This document shows, piece by piece, positions 8,067-17,294 of a stretch of 64,000 nt of DNA. The position numbers and the translations under genes are program-made. Within the stretch, counting starts at the first letter, position 1. The number at the start of each line of letters is the position of its first letter. The notes under the pieces were generated by a model. It saw only the letters and a list, made by a program, of their open reading frames with translations, ran no database searches and was not told where the DNA came from. The stretch is taken from positions 483,501 through 547,500 of the forward strand of contig NZ_JAUCEU010000007.1 in NCBI RefSeq assembly GCF_030348765.1. Reading direction: 5' to 3'. This DNA comes from Neobacillus sp. CF12. GTDB taxonomy: Bacteria; Bacillota; Bacilli; Bacillales; Cytobacillaceae.

Positions 8067-8108
8067 TTATTGGTTCGTTCGTTCCATTATCAATAGATTT
8101 GCTCCAAA

Positions 8109-8717
8109 TCATTTAGGTCTTTCTATTGAAAATAACTCACCAATTTTCGCATAATTTGTACCTGCTAATCGGCTTACAGCTCCTAATCCTATTTGATCAA
8201 TTCTACCTTTTTCGTAAATACTTTCCTCAATATGAAATTGAACTACTTTCCCGATGATTAAATCACATCCCGGAGAATCCTGCCCGCCTAGTTCTACTGA
8301 ATGTTCTAATACACACTCCATTCGAATTTTTGCTTCCTCTACACCTGGAACAGAGATTTTTATGCTCGGGACGGGAGTTAACTGAGCTAGCTCTATCTCA
8401 CTTTCATTTGGCGGCAAACTTGCTGCAGTTTGATTGATTTTAGCAACATTATTTTCATCAACGATGTGGACAACGAATTCTTTTAAATGGATTATGTTTC
8501 TTGCTGTATCTTTTTGTCTTCCGGCTGAACGCTGTATCGATAAAGAAATCATTGGTGGATTCGATGAGACAATATTAAAATAACTAAATGGAGCGCCATT
8601 TATTATCCCCTTGTCAGACATAGTTGTAACAAATGCAATAGGTCTAGGAATAATACTACCTACCAAAAATTTATAATTTTCCCTTTCAGTATTGTTGGAA
8701 GGATCAATTGAAAGCAA
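8109..8717 (-). CDS. Flavin reductase family (FMN-binding split barrel) protein
   Basis: A 202-residue flavoprotein of the DIM6/NTAB-type flavin reductase family. Seen: GSIIPRPIAFVTTMSDKGIINGAPFSYFNIVSSNPPMISLSI, the FMN-binding start of the split barrel; KDTARNI and EFVVHIV; then DLIIGKVVQFHIEE. These proteins reduce free flavin with NAD(P)H or act as the reductase part of a two-component oxygenase; the partner is not evident here. The start is TTG, supported by AAGGAG nine bases upstream. Another, shorter flavin reductase is at 46279-46740. Confidence 0.85.
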   Translation of the reverse strand: MLSIDPSNNTERENYKFLVGSIIPRPIAFVTTMSDKGIINGAPFSYFNIVSSNPPMISLSIQRSAGRQKDTARNIIHLKEFVVHIVDENNVAKINQTAASLPPNESEIELAQLTPVPSIKISVPGVEEAKIRMECVLEHSVELGGQDSPGCDLIIGKVVQFHIEESIYEKGRIDQIGLGAVSRLAGTNYAKIGELFSIERPK

Positions 8718-8798
8718 AAGAAATCACTCCTTTTCGTCTACCTGCTTACCTTATATGTTAGCAAACCTTGTTTTATCTGTCCTCTATGGTGCTCATAT

Positions 8799-8830
8799 AA
8801 AAATGCGAAATCTCATGGATTTCGCATTTT
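8799..8830 (-). terminator. Terminator of glgC
   Basis: AAAATGCGAAATC pairs with GATTTCGCATTTT, five-base loop, just beyond the glgC stop. The A/T ends give a U tract on the minus strand. Confidence 0.85.
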
Positions 8831-8832
8831 TA

Positions 8833-9987
8833 TTATTTAAGAACCAATGGTTGAATGGTTTGGTTGTCACCAATTAACGTTATTTCACTAAATGGTGTTT
8901 CCTCCCCTACTTTTGCATTCTCTGCAATGAAACTGCCACTTCCAACGACTGCACGATTAATCTCTGCATTTTCACCGATAATGGTGTTAGGTAAAATAAC
9001 GGAATCCTTAATCACAGCACCTTTGCCTACGGTCACTCCATAAAACAACACAGAATTTTCAACTTTACCATAAACTTTGCAGCCTTCACTAATAATCGAT
9101 TGGTGTAACGAAGCTTTTCCATCTAGATACATGGGAGGATGAGAAATTCCGTTTGTATAAATGATCCATTCTTCATGTTTTAAAATCGGGTTCGTATTTA
9201 CGGATAGTAAATCCATATGTGCTTCCCAAAAGCTTTGAACAGTGCCAACATCCTTCCAATACCCATTAAAATGATAGGCATGTAAGTGGCAGCGATCACG
9301 AAGCATCGATGGAATAACATCCTTGCCAAAATCTTTGGAGGAAAATGGATTGTTTTCTTCTTTTTCTAGATATTTTTTTAAGATAGGCCAATTAAATAAG
9401 TAGATTCCCATAGAAGCAAGATTCGATTTAGGCTGAATAGGCTTTTCCTCAAACTCTATTATCCGCTTTGAAACAGGATTAATATTCATGATTCCGAATC
9501 TGCCTGCCTCACTCCAGGGGACATTAATGACTGAAATGGTGGCATCCGCTCCAGTTTGCTTATGCTCATTAACCATATGACTGTAATCCATCTTATAAAT
9601 ATGGTCTCCTGAGAGGATGAGCACATATTCTGGATTTTGACTTTCAATATAGCGAAGGTTTTCGAATACAGCATGTGCGGTTCCTTCATAGCTATTCTCT
9701 GCTTGGTCACTTTGATTTGGCTGAAGGATGGCAATACCACCTATCTTTCGATTTAGGCCCCACTTTTCCCCATCCTCGATATAGTTTTGAAGACTCTCTT
9801 GTTTATATTGAGTAAGGATTCCAACAGTATCAATGCTAGAATTTTTGCAATTACTAAGGGCAAAATCTATGATCCGATATTTCCCTCCAAATGGAACTGC
9901 TGGCTTTGCTAAATTACGAGTTAAATCTTTTAGTCGTGAACCTTTTCCTCCTGCTAGTAACATGGCAATACATTGTTTTTTGGCCAT
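8833..9987 (-). CDS. glgC: Glucose-1-phosphate adenylyltransferase
   Basis: Makes ADP-glucose from glucose-1-phosphate and ATP, the first committed step of bacterial glycogen synthesis. Of 384 residues, the N-terminal nucleotidyltransferase domain has [15 protein letters not shown] (nucleotide-binding loop), [30 protein letters not shown] and [15 protein letters not shown]. The C-terminal part is a left-handed beta helix ([26 protein letters not shown]). The start is set at 9987, where AGAGGAGG is seven bases upstream; an upstream in-frame start at 10011 has no such site. It stands alone here, with no glgD, glgA, glgP or glgB next to it, whereas in B. subtilis these form an operon. Confidence 0.92.
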   Translation of the reverse strand: MAKKQCIAMLLAGGKGSRLKDLTRNLAKPAVPFGGKYRIIDFALSNCKNSSIDTVGILTQYKQESLQNYIEDGEKWGLNRKIGGIAILQPNQSDQAENSYEGTAHAVFENLRYIESQNPEYVLILSGDHIYKMDYSHMVNEHKQTGADATISVINVPWSEAGRFGIMNINPVSKRIIEFEEKPIQPKSNLASMGIYLFNWPILKKYLEKEENNPFSSKDFGKDVIPSMLRDRCHLHAYHFNGYWKDVGTVQSFWEAHMDLLSVNTNPILKHEEWIIYTNGISHPPMYLDGKASLHQSIISEGCKVYGKVENSVLFYGVTVGKGAVIKDSVILPNTIIGENAEINRAVVGSGSFIAENAKVGEETPFSEITLIGDNQTIQPLVLK

Positions 9988-10241
9988 TAGAACCTCCTCT
10001 TTCATAATCAAATTCGCTTATGTAAATACTTATTTGCCCTCATTGTAGCACCCCTATTTAATAGAAAATATGAATAAATTGCGACGGGTAAAATGCATAT
10101 TCGACGTAATTCCATTTTACTTCTACATAAAATCAACGAATCTTAACGTTTAGCTAATATAAATAAACTGTTTATGTCGAATTATAGCGATGTAATAATT
10201 GAAAAATATGAATATTTTGTGAAGAATTTGCCAAACAAAAA

Positions 10242-10271
10242 AACACGCTGAATATATTTTATCAGCGTGTT
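10242..10271 (-). terminator. Terminator of the SulP gene
   Basis: AACACGCTGA pairs with TCAGCGTGTT around a ten-base AT-rich loop. On the minus strand it is followed by TTTTTTG. It lies 11 bases beyond the stop. Confidence 0.9.
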
Positions 10272-10282
10272 ACAAACCATTA

Positions 10283-11758
10283 TTAATGACCAACTGCTTT
10301 TTCAAGACCGCCTGGTTTATTATGAACAGCGAGCTTTTCTATTAATTTATTACTTTCTTTATTTAGGCCTTTTAACTGAACTTTAATTCCATTCTGATGA
10401 TATTTAATGACCACTTTATCAACGGCTCCTACAGCCGAGTCATCCCATAAATGAGTTTGTGTTAAATCAAGCGTAACTTTCTCAACATCCTCATTGTAGT
10501 TAAAACTTTCAACAAATTCTGTTACAGAAGCAAAGAATAATTGTCCTGAAACGCGATAAATCTTATGGGACCCTTCTGAAGCCAGAGTGGTTACTTTTAC
10601 TTTTGAAATCTTTGAAGCGAAGAAAATCGCACTCAATAAAATTCCTACTAGAACACCCTTTGATAAGTCATGTGTAAGTAGAACTGTACCAACAGTTGCA
10701 ATCATTACAATTGTATCTGAAATAGGAGTTTTGTGAATATTTTTTACTGATGACCAATCAAAAGTTCCAATGGAAACCATGAACATAACTCCAACCAAAG
10801 CTGCCATAGGAATTTGAACCAAGAAATCATTTAATAGGATAATAAGCACCATTAAAAATACACCGGCTACCAATGCTGATAGTCTGCCTCGACCACCAGA
10901 TTTCACGTTAATAACAGATTGTCCAATCATGGCACAGCCTGCCATTCCACCGAAAAATCCGGAAACGATATTAGCAATTCCTTGTCCTCGTGCTTCCTTG
11001 TTCTTGTCACTTGTTGTATCCGTCATATCATCTACAATGGAAGCTGTTAATAAGGATTCAACCAAACCAACAATAGCGATCGATAATGAATAAGGAAAAA
11101 TGATTTGTAATGTTTCAAAATTTAATGGAATATCAGGGATTAAGAAAAATGGAAGAGATTGTGTCAATTCACCCATATCCCCAATTGTTCGAACACCGCT
11201 TCCAGTCATAACGGCAAACACAGTAATCACGATAATTGCAACTAATGGAGATGGAACAACCTTAGTGAATCGTGGAAAAATATAAATAATGGCACATGAA
11301 CCTGCTACCATTGCATACATCACCCATGATTCTCCAACAAAATGAGTTAATTGAGCAGAAAAAATGAGGATAGCTAATGCGTTTACGAATCCAATCATCA
11401 CCGAACGTGGGACAAATTTCATTAATTTTCCTAATTTAAGAACGCCCATTATTATTTGAATCACACCTGTTAAGATGGTTGCGGCGAGTAAGTATTGTAA
11501 CCCATAGTCTGCAACTAACGTCACCATTACTAAAGCTGTTGCACCTGTTGCAGCTGAAATCATTCCTGGTCTCCCACCTACAAAGGCAATAACGACAGCA
11601 ATACAAAAAGATGCATATAACCCAATCATGGGGTCAACTCCAGCGATAAGGGAGAAAGCAATCGCTTCTGGAATAAGTGCCATTGCCACGACGATTCCGG
11701 ATAATACATCGCCTTTGATGTTACCAAACCATTGATCTTTCATTGTGTAACTTTTCAT
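10283..11758 (-). CDS. SulP family anion transporter with STAS domain
   Basis: A 491-residue inorganic anion transporter (sulfate, bicarbonate or similar), like B. subtilis YbaR. About eleven membrane helices begin with [36 protein letters not shown], the SulP signature. A conserved [32 protein letters not shown] lies in the middle, and a C-terminal STAS domain (about residues 395-485; [22 protein letters not shown]) ends the protein. A Na+-dependent bicarbonate role, as in BicA-like members, cannot be excluded. The start has AGAGGTG upstream. The leader contains a short inverted repeat (11792-11814). Confidence 0.88.
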   Translation of the reverse strand: MKSYTMKDQWFGNIKGDVLSGIVVAMALIPEAIAFSLIAGVDPMIGLYASFCIAVVIAFVGGRPGMISAATGATALVMVTLVADYGLQYLLAATILTGVIQIIMGVLKLGKLMKFVPRSVMIGFVNALAILIFSAQLTHFVGESWVMYAMVAGSCAIIYIFPRFTKVVPSPLVAIIVITVFAVMTGSGVRTIGDMGELTQSLPFFLIPDIPLNFETLQIIFPYSLSIAIVGLVESLLTASIVDDMTDTTSDKNKEARGQGIANIVSGFFGGMAGCAMIGQSVINVKSGGRGRLSALVAGVFLMVLIILLNDFLVQIPMAALVGVMFMVSIGTFDWSSVKNIHKTPISDTIVMIATVGTVLLTHDLSKGVLVGILLSAIFFASKISKVKVTTLASEGSHKIYRVSGQLFFASVTEFVESFNYNEDVEKVTLDLTQTHLWDDSAVGAVDKVVIKYHQNGIKVQLKGLNKESNKLIEKLAVHNKPGGLEKAVGH

Positions 11759-11791
11759 GAAGCACCTCTTTTCAATTCTTTAATTATTAAT

Positions 11792-11814
11792 GACTTTCAA
11801 CTCTCATGAAAGTC
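11792..11814 (-). repeat. Inverted repeat in the SulP leader
   Basis: GACTTTCA and TGAAAGTC (8 bp, 7-base spacer) lie 34 bases before the start codon and downstream of a plausible -35/-10 pair (TTCACA, 17 bases, TATACT on the minus strand). It could be an operator or an mRNA hairpin. Confidence 0.35.
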
Positions 11815-11946
11815 GGGCCGTTTTGAACAAGAAACAGTATATATGATTGTGACAAATTTGTGAAACAGAATGTAAGCGTAAATAATAATCTTTCTTTTTG
11901 TTTTACTCCTTTTTACGCTTGTTTTCTTGATAATGCTGTAAAAAAT

Positions 11947-11977
11947 AAAAAAACAGAAGGGCTATGCCTCCTGTTTT
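11947..11977 (-). terminator. Terminator of the rib-like operon
   Basis: On the minus strand AAACAGGAGG pairs (one mismatch) with CCTTCTGTTT and runs into TTTTTTTATTTTTTA. It follows the phosphatase stop by four bases. Confidence 0.85.
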
Positions 11978-11980
11978 CCG

Positions 11981-12553
11981 CTACTCAAGCTCTCGTTCTA
12001 AAACTTCGTTTAAATCAGTCCAGTCTAAGATACGGGGATATTGTAAATGTCGATTATAAGATTGATCCCTTACAAATACTTTTACAGAATCTTGAGAAAG
12101 TGTATCTAATACCTCAGCTTTATCATCAAAATAATAGTCCAGCTTTAATTCTTTAATAATGTGAACCTTTTCGTGATCCTGCATTCCATAGTAAAAACGG
12201 TCATCTCGAACAGGGAAGCCTTGTTCCTTCATCCATTTTTTCGTCCGTTCCCCATGTTCTTTTGGCCTTGCAGTTATGTAATAAATCTCATGCCCTTTTT
12301 CTTCAAGTTCCCGTAAGGTTTCAACTGCATTTGGAAAAGGAGGACAGTCTGTATAATAAATCTCTTCTAAGGAAGATCTCCACATTGCACTTCCCTCTTC
12401 ATCTGATAACTCAAAGGGCTCATGAATCTCGACCCTTTTTAACTCGTGGAATACTTCAGATGGTACGTTTTTGTTTAACTTTTTGTTGTATATAGTAAAA
12501 GCATGCTCTCTTAAATTTATTAATGTGTCATCAATATCGAAACCAAATTTCAT
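11981..12553 (-). CDS. yqfW: HAD-family 5'-nucleotidase-like phosphatase
   Basis: A 190-residue HAD phosphatase resembling B. subtilis YqfW and the 5'(3')-deoxyribonucleotidase group. It shows motif I as FDIDDT (catalytic Asp pair, residues 5 and 7), motif II as YYITARP, the basic residue motif in KVHIIKEL, and motif III as YYFDDKAEV. The start at 12553 is one base past the ribD stop and uses GAGGGG inside the ribD end as ribosome binding site; an in-frame start 51 bases upstream overlaps ribD. Its place as third gene after GTP cyclohydrolase II and RibD suggests it may remove the phosphate from the pyrimidine intermediate of riboflavin synthesis, but that is inference from position. Confidence 0.8.
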   Translation of the reverse strand: MKFGFDIDDTLINLREHAFTIYNKKLNKNVPSEVFHELKRVEIHEPFELSDEEGSAMWRSSLEEIYYTDCPPFPNAVETLRELEEKGHEIYYITARPKEHGERTKKWMKEQGFPVRDDRFYYGMQDHEKVHIIKELKLDYYFDDKAEVLDTLSQDSVKVFVRDQSYNRHLQYPRILDWTDLNEVLERELE

Positions 12554-12554
12554 T

Positions 12555-13658
12555 TCATGGCCCCTCGTGTGTGTAGATTGGATAGCCTGTAAATTTATAA
12601 TCACGACCGATTTGCTCTAAAGAAAGATTGGATAAATTCACAGCATCTTTCATTTTATCAAACCCAGATCCTGCTAGGAAAGATGGTGCTGTATGACCGC
12701 CAATGATTTTAGGTGCTACATACAAGACTAGTTTATCAATTAATTTATTTTCTAAAAAAGACCAGTTCACCGTTCCTCCTCCTTCAATTAAAACGGAGGA
12801 AACAAGCTTTTCGCCCAATATTTGTAGAACTTCTGTTGGATTTACATGCTTTGAACCGGTAGTTGGAAATACAGAAACTCCTGCTTCATCTAGAACTTTT
12901 CTCTTCTCTTTGTCAAAATTCGCACTTGTAAAGATCCAGGTTTCGGCCAACTTATCATGAATGACCTTAGATTCTAACGGAATCCGTAAAGTAGAATCTA
13001 AAATGATGCGAATGGGATTCCGGCCATTCGGTATTCGTGTAGTAAGTTCGGGATCATCTTGAATAACCGTATTAACACCAACAAGAATGCCCATATTTTC
13101 ATTTCTAAGATGATGAACATCTCGTCTTGCTTCTTCTGAGGTAATCCATTTACTATCAAAAGAATGTGTCGCAATTTTTCCATCTAAAGTAATCCCGGCT
13201 TTCAGGGTGATAAAAGGTGTTTTCTCAACAATGAATTTATTAAAAACTTCATTCATCTTTTGTGACTCTGCCTGACGGACACCAATAATTACTTCAATAC
13301 CAGCATCCTCTAAAATTTTCACGCCATTCCCTGAAACAACTGGATTGGGATCGAGGGTTGCAATTACAACTTTTTTAATCCCTGCCTCTACAATCGCAAC
13401 TGCACAAGGTCCTGTTCTTCCATGGTGAGAACAAGGCTCAAGGGTCACATAAATCGTCCCGCCTTTTGCTTTTTCTCCAGCCATCCGAATCGCGTGAATC
13501 TCAGCATGGGGCTCGCCTGCTTTTAAGTGAGTACCAATTCCCACGATACGATTATCATTGACAATGACCGATCCGACCAATGGATTTGGGTCGGTCTGTC
13601 CTTTCATTGCCTGTGCATTATTTAATGCTAAATCCATGTAAAGTTCATGATTAGTCAT
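12555..13658 (-). CDS. ribD: Riboflavin biosynthesis deaminase/reductase RibD
   Basis: Bifunctional enzyme: deaminates the GTP-derived diaminopyrimidine phosphate, then reduces its ribosyl side chain with NADPH. The N-terminal deaminase domain (1-145) has the zinc ligands in HAEIHA and TLEPCSHHGRTGPC. The C-terminal reductase domain (146-367) has TLKAGITLDGKIAT, NTVIQDDPELTTR and SVLIEGGGTVNWSFL. Length (367) is normal. The ATG at 13658 overlaps the end of the upstream cyclohydrolase gene by 8 bases, which suggests translational coupling. No ribE, ribH or DHBP synthase gene is near, unlike the usual ribDEAH operon. Confidence 0.92.
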   Translation of the reverse strand: MTNHELYMDLALNNAQAMKGQTDPNPLVGSVIVNDNRIVGIGTHLKAGEPHAEIHAIRMAGEKAKGGTIYVTLEPCSHHGRTGPCAVAIVEAGIKKVVIATLDPNPVVSGNGVKILEDAGIEVIIGVRQAESQKMNEVFNKFIVEKTPFITLKAGITLDGKIATHSFDSKWITSEEARRDVHHLRNENMGILVGVNTVIQDDPELTTRIPNGRNPIRIILDSTLRIPLESKVIHDKLAETWIFTSANFDKEKRKVLDEAGVSVFPTTGSKHVNPTEVLQILGEKLVSSVLIEGGGTVNWSFLENKLIDKLVLYVAPKIIGGHTAPSFLAGSGFDKMKDAVNLSNLSLEQIGRDYKFTGYPIYTHEGP

Positions 13659-14412
13659 TTGGGCAAGTCCCCTCATCAACTTCTTCTTCTAGATGACCAG
13701 ACTTTTTAATCTTTGTCTGTAAATACTTCTCATTATACTCAGACACATCTCCCCATAATGGCTGTCTGCCTGAAACCTCTAAACCTGCTTCTTTTAAGGC
13801 ATTTAATTTTTTTGGATTGTTCGTCATCAGGGTTACAGGTTTTTGACGAATAGCTTTCAAAACTTGAATGGCGTCACTGTAGTTTCTAGAGTCATCTACA
13901 AACCCAAGTCCTTCATTTGCCTCGACGGTGTCGTAGCCATTTTCTTGCAGAACATAAGCCATTGCCTTACTAAACAAACCAATTCCTCTTCCCTCATGGT
14001 TTGCTAGGTAGAATAAGGCACCTGTTCCATGCTCCTGGATCATTTTCATTGATTGTTTAAGTTGATACCCGCAATCACATCTTTTACTTCCAAAAATATC
14101 ACCTGTATGACAAATAGAATGCATGCGAATAATGGCTTCCGCCGAGTACTCGAAGTCCCCATAAACTAGGACACTTGATTGCTGAAACTCAGCTAAATTG
14201 GAAGATGATAATTTATCAATAATCCTTTCAAAGTCCTCTGTAACCTCGTCACAATTCAACCAGCAGTACCACTTGAACTCCACTGTTTCTCCATATAAAT
14301 TAACGGGAAGTTTTATAGGTCCGACTAAATAAATTGCACCTTTTTCCGTACGAATTAATTGGATTTTATCTTCTAATACTGACAGTACCTTGGTATCCAG
14401 ACCTTGTTTCAT
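13651..14412 (-). CDS. ribA: GTP cyclohydrolase II (single-domain RibA type)
   Basis: Opens the imidazole ring of GTP to start riboflavin-type pyrimidine synthesis. Of 253 residues, the core has the zinc site RMHSICHTGDIFGSKRCDCG (three cysteines), YLANHEGRGIGLFSK, the catalytic DxR as FVDDSRNY, and TLMTNNPKKLNAL. The usual RQEGRGIG is NHEGRGIG here, and the usual GIGAQIL after the DxR is SDAIQVL, so it is a divergent member. It lacks the DHBP synthase half found in the RibAB of B. subtilis. An N-terminal extension of about 70 residues precedes the core. AAGGGGAT lies before the ATG. I see no FMN riboswitch in the short upstream gap. Confidence 0.82.
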   Translation of the reverse strand: MKQGLDTKVLSVLEDKIQLIRTEKGAIYLVGPIKLPVNLYGETVEFKWYCWLNCDEVTEDFERIIDKLSSSNLAEFQQSSVLVYGDFEYSAEAIIRMHSICHTGDIFGSKRCDCGYQLKQSMKMIQEHGTGALFYLANHEGRGIGLFSKAMAYVLQENGYDTVEANEGLGFVDDSRNYSDAIQVLKAIRQKPVTLMTNNPKKLNALKEAGLEVSGRQPLWGDVSEYNEKYLQTKIKKSGHLEEEVDEGTCPND

Positions 14413-14508
14413 TTATATATCCCCTTTTTTATTTAGTTTGCCGTATTCATTTTTATTTCATGCTAACGGTTTTGCTGGCAGTGATTTCATCTTTCATTAC
14501 CTTAAGAA

Positions 14509-14532
14509 GGAGCAATCTACTGTGACTGCTCC
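14509..14532 (-). terminator. Possible weak terminator
   Basis: GGAGCA/TGCTCC stem with an extra G-C and A-T inside, 10-12-base loop, ten bases beyond the pentapeptide gene stop. It lacks a good T run on the minus strand. Confidence 0.4.
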
Positions 14533-14542
14533 CTAATAACTC

Positions 14543-15172
14543 TTATTTTATTATCAACCCTAATAATCGTGCAAATCCTATGGCTTGATCAGATGTAACT
14601 TCACAACCAGCAAGATCATTTATTGAAACGCTTAATTGGTCAAAAGTGCAACTGCTTAGATCAATCCCCTTTAGCGGAGTTCTTTCAAAATTGGCTTCAT
14701 TTAAATCACATTCTTTAAATGCCACCTTGTTAAAATTGGCTTCATAATAGTCTGCATTGCGCAGGGAACATGAATCAAAAAGTACTTGCTTTAGTTTGGA
14801 ATATCCAAATGACAGTAAATTTGCATTGCAGTTTTGGAATAAGACATTTCCAAGTGAAGCGTCTGAAAGATTAAGTCCTAGTATTTTTGACTCTTTAAAT
14901 TCGACTCGATGAATACTTCCACCTCGAAAGTCTGAATTGGATAAATCACAATGATCGAATATAACATCTGTTAATTCTATTTTTCGAAAAGAAACATCGA
15001 TAAAGGTCACATTTTTAAAAATAACTTGTTCGAAGCGTATTCTATGTATTTCTTCATTCGAAATGGTACAATCACTAATCCGACACATTTCATAAAAGGG
15101 ATCTTCCGTTTCTTGAAATGTTACAGGGGGTAGGTCAGTTGGTATTTTCGGTTTTTGGAGTTTTACCTTCAT
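14543..15172 (-). CDS. Pentapeptide repeat protein (Qnr-like)
   Basis: A 209-residue right-handed beta-helix protein made of A(D/N)LXX-type pentapeptides: IRFEQVIFKNVTFIDVSF, DLSNSDFRGGSIHRVEF, SLRNADYYEANFNKVAF, DLNEANFERTPLKGIDL. The C-terminal tail (DQAIGFARLLGLIIK) resembles the dimerisation helix of Qnr proteins, which protect DNA gyrase from quinolones by mimicking DNA. Length is close to Qnr (about 215). The start is taken at 15172, nine bases after AAGGATGG, and not at the upstream in-frame start at 15211. Chromosomal Qnr-like genes of bacilli are often of unknown role. Confidence 0.8.
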   Translation of the reverse strand: MKVKLQKPKIPTDLPPVTFQETEDPFYEMCRISDCTISNEEIHRIRFEQVIFKNVTFIDVSFRKIELTDVIFDHCDLSNSDFRGGSIHRVEFKESKILGLNLSDASLGNVLFQNCNANLLSFGYSKLKQVLFDSCSLRNADYYEANFNKVAFKECDLNEANFERTPLKGIDLSSCTFDQLSVSINDLAGCEVTSDQAIGFARLLGLIIK

Positions 15173-15231
15173 TTGTACACCATCCTTTATAAGAAAAGAC
15201 CTTTGTTTCATACAAAGGTCTACTTCAAGTC

Positions 15232-15951
15232 CTATTCACCTAAATCCACATTGTGGTAAATTCGCTGAACATCTTCAAGGTCTTCTAATACATCAATCAT
15301 TTTTTCGAATTTTGCTTGAGCATCCTCTGGAAGTGTTACTTCATTCTGTGCAAGCATCGTTAGTTCGGCCACTGTAAATTCTGTAATTCCCACATTCTTA
15401 AATGCTTCTTGTACAGCGTGGAACTGTTCAGGCTCAGCATAAACGATAACGGATTCATCTTCTTCAATAATGTCACGTACGTCAACGTCAGCTTCCATTA
15501 AAATCTCAAGCACTTCATCAGCAGTTTTACCTTCAAGACCAATAACTGCTGTTGCATCGAACATATAGGCCACAGATCCGCTGACTCCCATGTTACCACC
15601 GTTTTTACCAAATGCAGCACGCACATCAGAAGCTGTACGGTTCACGTTATTTGTTAAGGCATCAACGATGACCATAGATCCGTTTGGTCCAAAGCCTTCA
15701 TAACGAAGTTCAGAGTAACTTTCTTCTGATCCGCCTTTAGCTTTGTCGATCGCACGGTCAATAATGTGTCTTGGTACATTGTAAGTTTTAGCGCGTTCTA
15801 AAACGAATTTTAATGCCTGATTCGATTCAGGGTTCGGTTCACCCCTTCTCGCAGCTACATAAATTTCAACTCCAAATTTTGCATAAATACGACTAGTATT
15901 TGCATCCTTTGAGGCTTTCTTTTCTTTAATATTGTTCCATTTACGGCCCAT
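15232..15951 (-). CDS. yeeI: YebC/PmpR family protein (YeeI-like)
   Basis: A 239-residue member of the YebC/TACO1 family, proteins described as DNA-binding regulators or as factors that help ribosomes through difficult sequences such as polyproline. The start [35 protein letters not shown] is the family hallmark, followed by [55 protein letters not shown] and a third domain ending in NVDL. The ATG at 15951 is preferred over the GTG three codons upstream because the family begins with MGRKW. B. subtilis YeeI lies near yeeK, and a YeeK-like gene lies 3 kb away here. Confidence 0.9.
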   Translation of the reverse strand: MGRKWNNIKEKKASKDANTSRIYAKFGVEIYVAARRGEPNPESNQALKFVLERAKTYNVPRHIIDRAIDKAKGGSEESYSELRYEGFGPNGSMVIVDALTNNVNRTASDVRAAFGKNGGNMGVSGSVAYMFDATAVIGLEGKTADEVLEILMEADVDVRDIIEEDESVIVYAEPEQFHAVQEAFKNVGITEFTVAELTMLAQNEVTLPEDAQAKFEKMIDVLEDLEDVQRIYHNVDLGE

Positions 15952-16101
15952 ACTGTCCACTCACTTTCAACTTTGGCTCTATAGAAAAATAGTAATAGAA
16001 ATAGACTTATTCTTCAACCATTTTCTAAAATGATAGGTTCTACCAAGTAATATTATACCGAAATTGCTAAATTTGTCATCATTCCTTATGTATTTAAATA
16101 G

Positions 16102-16131
16102 CAAAAGTCAGGAGATTTGTCCTGACTTTTT
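16102..16131 (-). terminator. Terminator of the MinD-like gene
   Basis: AAAGTCAGGA and GTCCTGACTTT form a 9-10-bp stem with a GATTT-type loop, immediately next to the stop codon. Confidence 0.85.
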
Positions 16132-16931
16132 CAAGATAGCTTTAATTTAGCAATAAATTTGATTTCATTTTGAAATTTTTCTAGAATTTCTTCAAATGAT
16201 GAATTGATTAATAGCGGGAAAAGATTTTCAAGTGCTTCGGAATAATTTTGTCCTAATGCTTCTCGTAATAGAACATACTCATGAAAAAGCAATGCTTTCT
16301 CAAAATCAATACCTAGTTCATATAATCCACGGAACAAAGTCTCTTTTGGGATTTGTCTAATCTTTTTATATATTTTTTCATTTTTTTCGATAAACTTTTC
16401 TTCTAAATACCTGGTTACATAATCTCTGTAGACCATTTGCCCAATATCATTTGTTTCTTTTTTTGTATAATTAAAGCCAATCACACGGCCTTCCTTATTT
16501 TCACGGATAATAAAGGTTTGATTCCCTTTTAAATGTTGGATGAAATTCTTCACACTTTTGTCAAAAGTTTTGTTGAATTTGATGATTTGATGCAATTTGA
16601 TTGCAAAATCAGTATTTTCTTCACCGACAACAAATAATCTGTCCACGATAGGCAAAAGCTTTAATACTCCCTCAGAAAGTTGACTCGAGGCATCATAGAT
16701 AATAATATCGAATTCTTTCTTCATCTTTTTTACAATCCGTTTTTGTTCTGTTAGTGTTAATTTTGAAAAATCATGGATGACCTCTTCAGAAAGACCTTCT
16801 TTTTCTAACGTCCCATATGAAATAAATGCAGCTGATAGATCCGTATTCATTTTTAGCCAATGATAAATAGATAAAGATAATTCTGTCACACCAGATTTCG
16901 CCTTTGGCGAATAAAAGCCGACCAAGTACAT
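16131..16931 (-). CDS. MinD/ParA-like protein with degenerate P-loop
   Basis: A 266-residue protein that keeps the outline of a MinD/ParA-type NTPase but not its nucleotide site. It begins YLVGFYSPKAKSGVTELSLSIY, where family members have a deviant Walker A such as KGGVGKTT; here the GK(T/S) is missing. A Walker-B-like strand follows as DIIIYDASSQ, then RLFVVGEENTDFAIKLHQI. The C-terminal half is helical and rich in Lys and Glu. The start at 16931 has AGGCAGGTGA upstream; 60 further bases of open frame before it carry no site. It is probably non-hydrolysing and may act as a scaffold or partner. Function unknown. Confidence 0.65.
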   Translation of the reverse strand: MYLVGFYSPKAKSGVTELSLSIYHWLKMNTDLSAAFISYGTLEKEGLSEEVIHDFSKLTLTEQKRIVKKMKKEFDIIIYDASSQLSEGVLKLLPIVDRLFVVGEENTDFAIKLHQIIKFNKTFDKSVKNFIQHLKGNQTFIIRENKEGRVIGFNYTKKETNDIGQMVYRDYVTRYLEEKFIEKNEKIYKKIRQIPKETLFRGLYELGIDFEKALLFHEYVLLREALGQNYSEALENLFPLLINSSFEEILEKFQNEIKFIAKLKLS

Positions 16932-17033
16932 GTTATTCACCTGCCTTTTATTACTATAGTATTGAAACAATGGTTCAAAGGTTAAAGACAAACCCTTGGA
17001 TTGTCCCTTTTTTTAAAAAAAGGCTCTCTTTAA

Positions 17034-17066
17034 ATAAAAAAGAATGACATCACATGTAATGTCATC
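17034..17066 (-). terminator. Terminator of the folE operon
   Basis: GATGACATTA and TGATGTCATTC form a stem around CATG; on the minus strand it is followed by TTTTTTATTT. Confidence 0.85.
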
Positions 17067-17087
17067 CTAATGTTTCCTATTTAATTA

Positions 17088-17288
17088 TTATCCTGATACT
17101 CTGGGACTGCTTTCAAATCCGCCTCTTTTATGAGATCCATCACAAAAGGGTTTCTTATTGGAAAGTCCGCATCTGCAAAGATAAACTTTCGCTTTTTTCG
17201 GATATTCATTGCCTTCTGAATCAAATAATTGAAAATCTCCACTTACCTCCAACGGGCCATTATCAGAAATTTTAATTTTATTATCCAT
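17088..17288 (-). CDS. CDGSH iron-sulfur domain protein
   Basis: A 66-residue protein with one CDGSH domain, CRCGLSNKKPFCDGSH, whose three Cys and one His hold a redox-active, acid-labile 2Fe-2S cluster. The N-terminal half (GPLEVSGDFQLFDSEGNEY) is typical of the small bacterial single-domain class. It is the last gene of a regulator-folE-CDGSH operon; its ribosome binding site AAGGGAG lies within the final codons of folE. Confidence 0.9.
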   Translation of the reverse strand: MDNKIKISDNGPLEVSGDFQLFDSEGNEYPKKAKVYLCRCGLSNKKPFCDGSHKRGGFESSPRVSG

Positions 17289-17294
17289 ACATCT

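Noticed and set aside
14413..14542. FMN riboswitch before the GTP cyclohydrolase II gene
   Set aside because: The 130-base gap is too short and shows none of the conserved RFN-element blocks I know.
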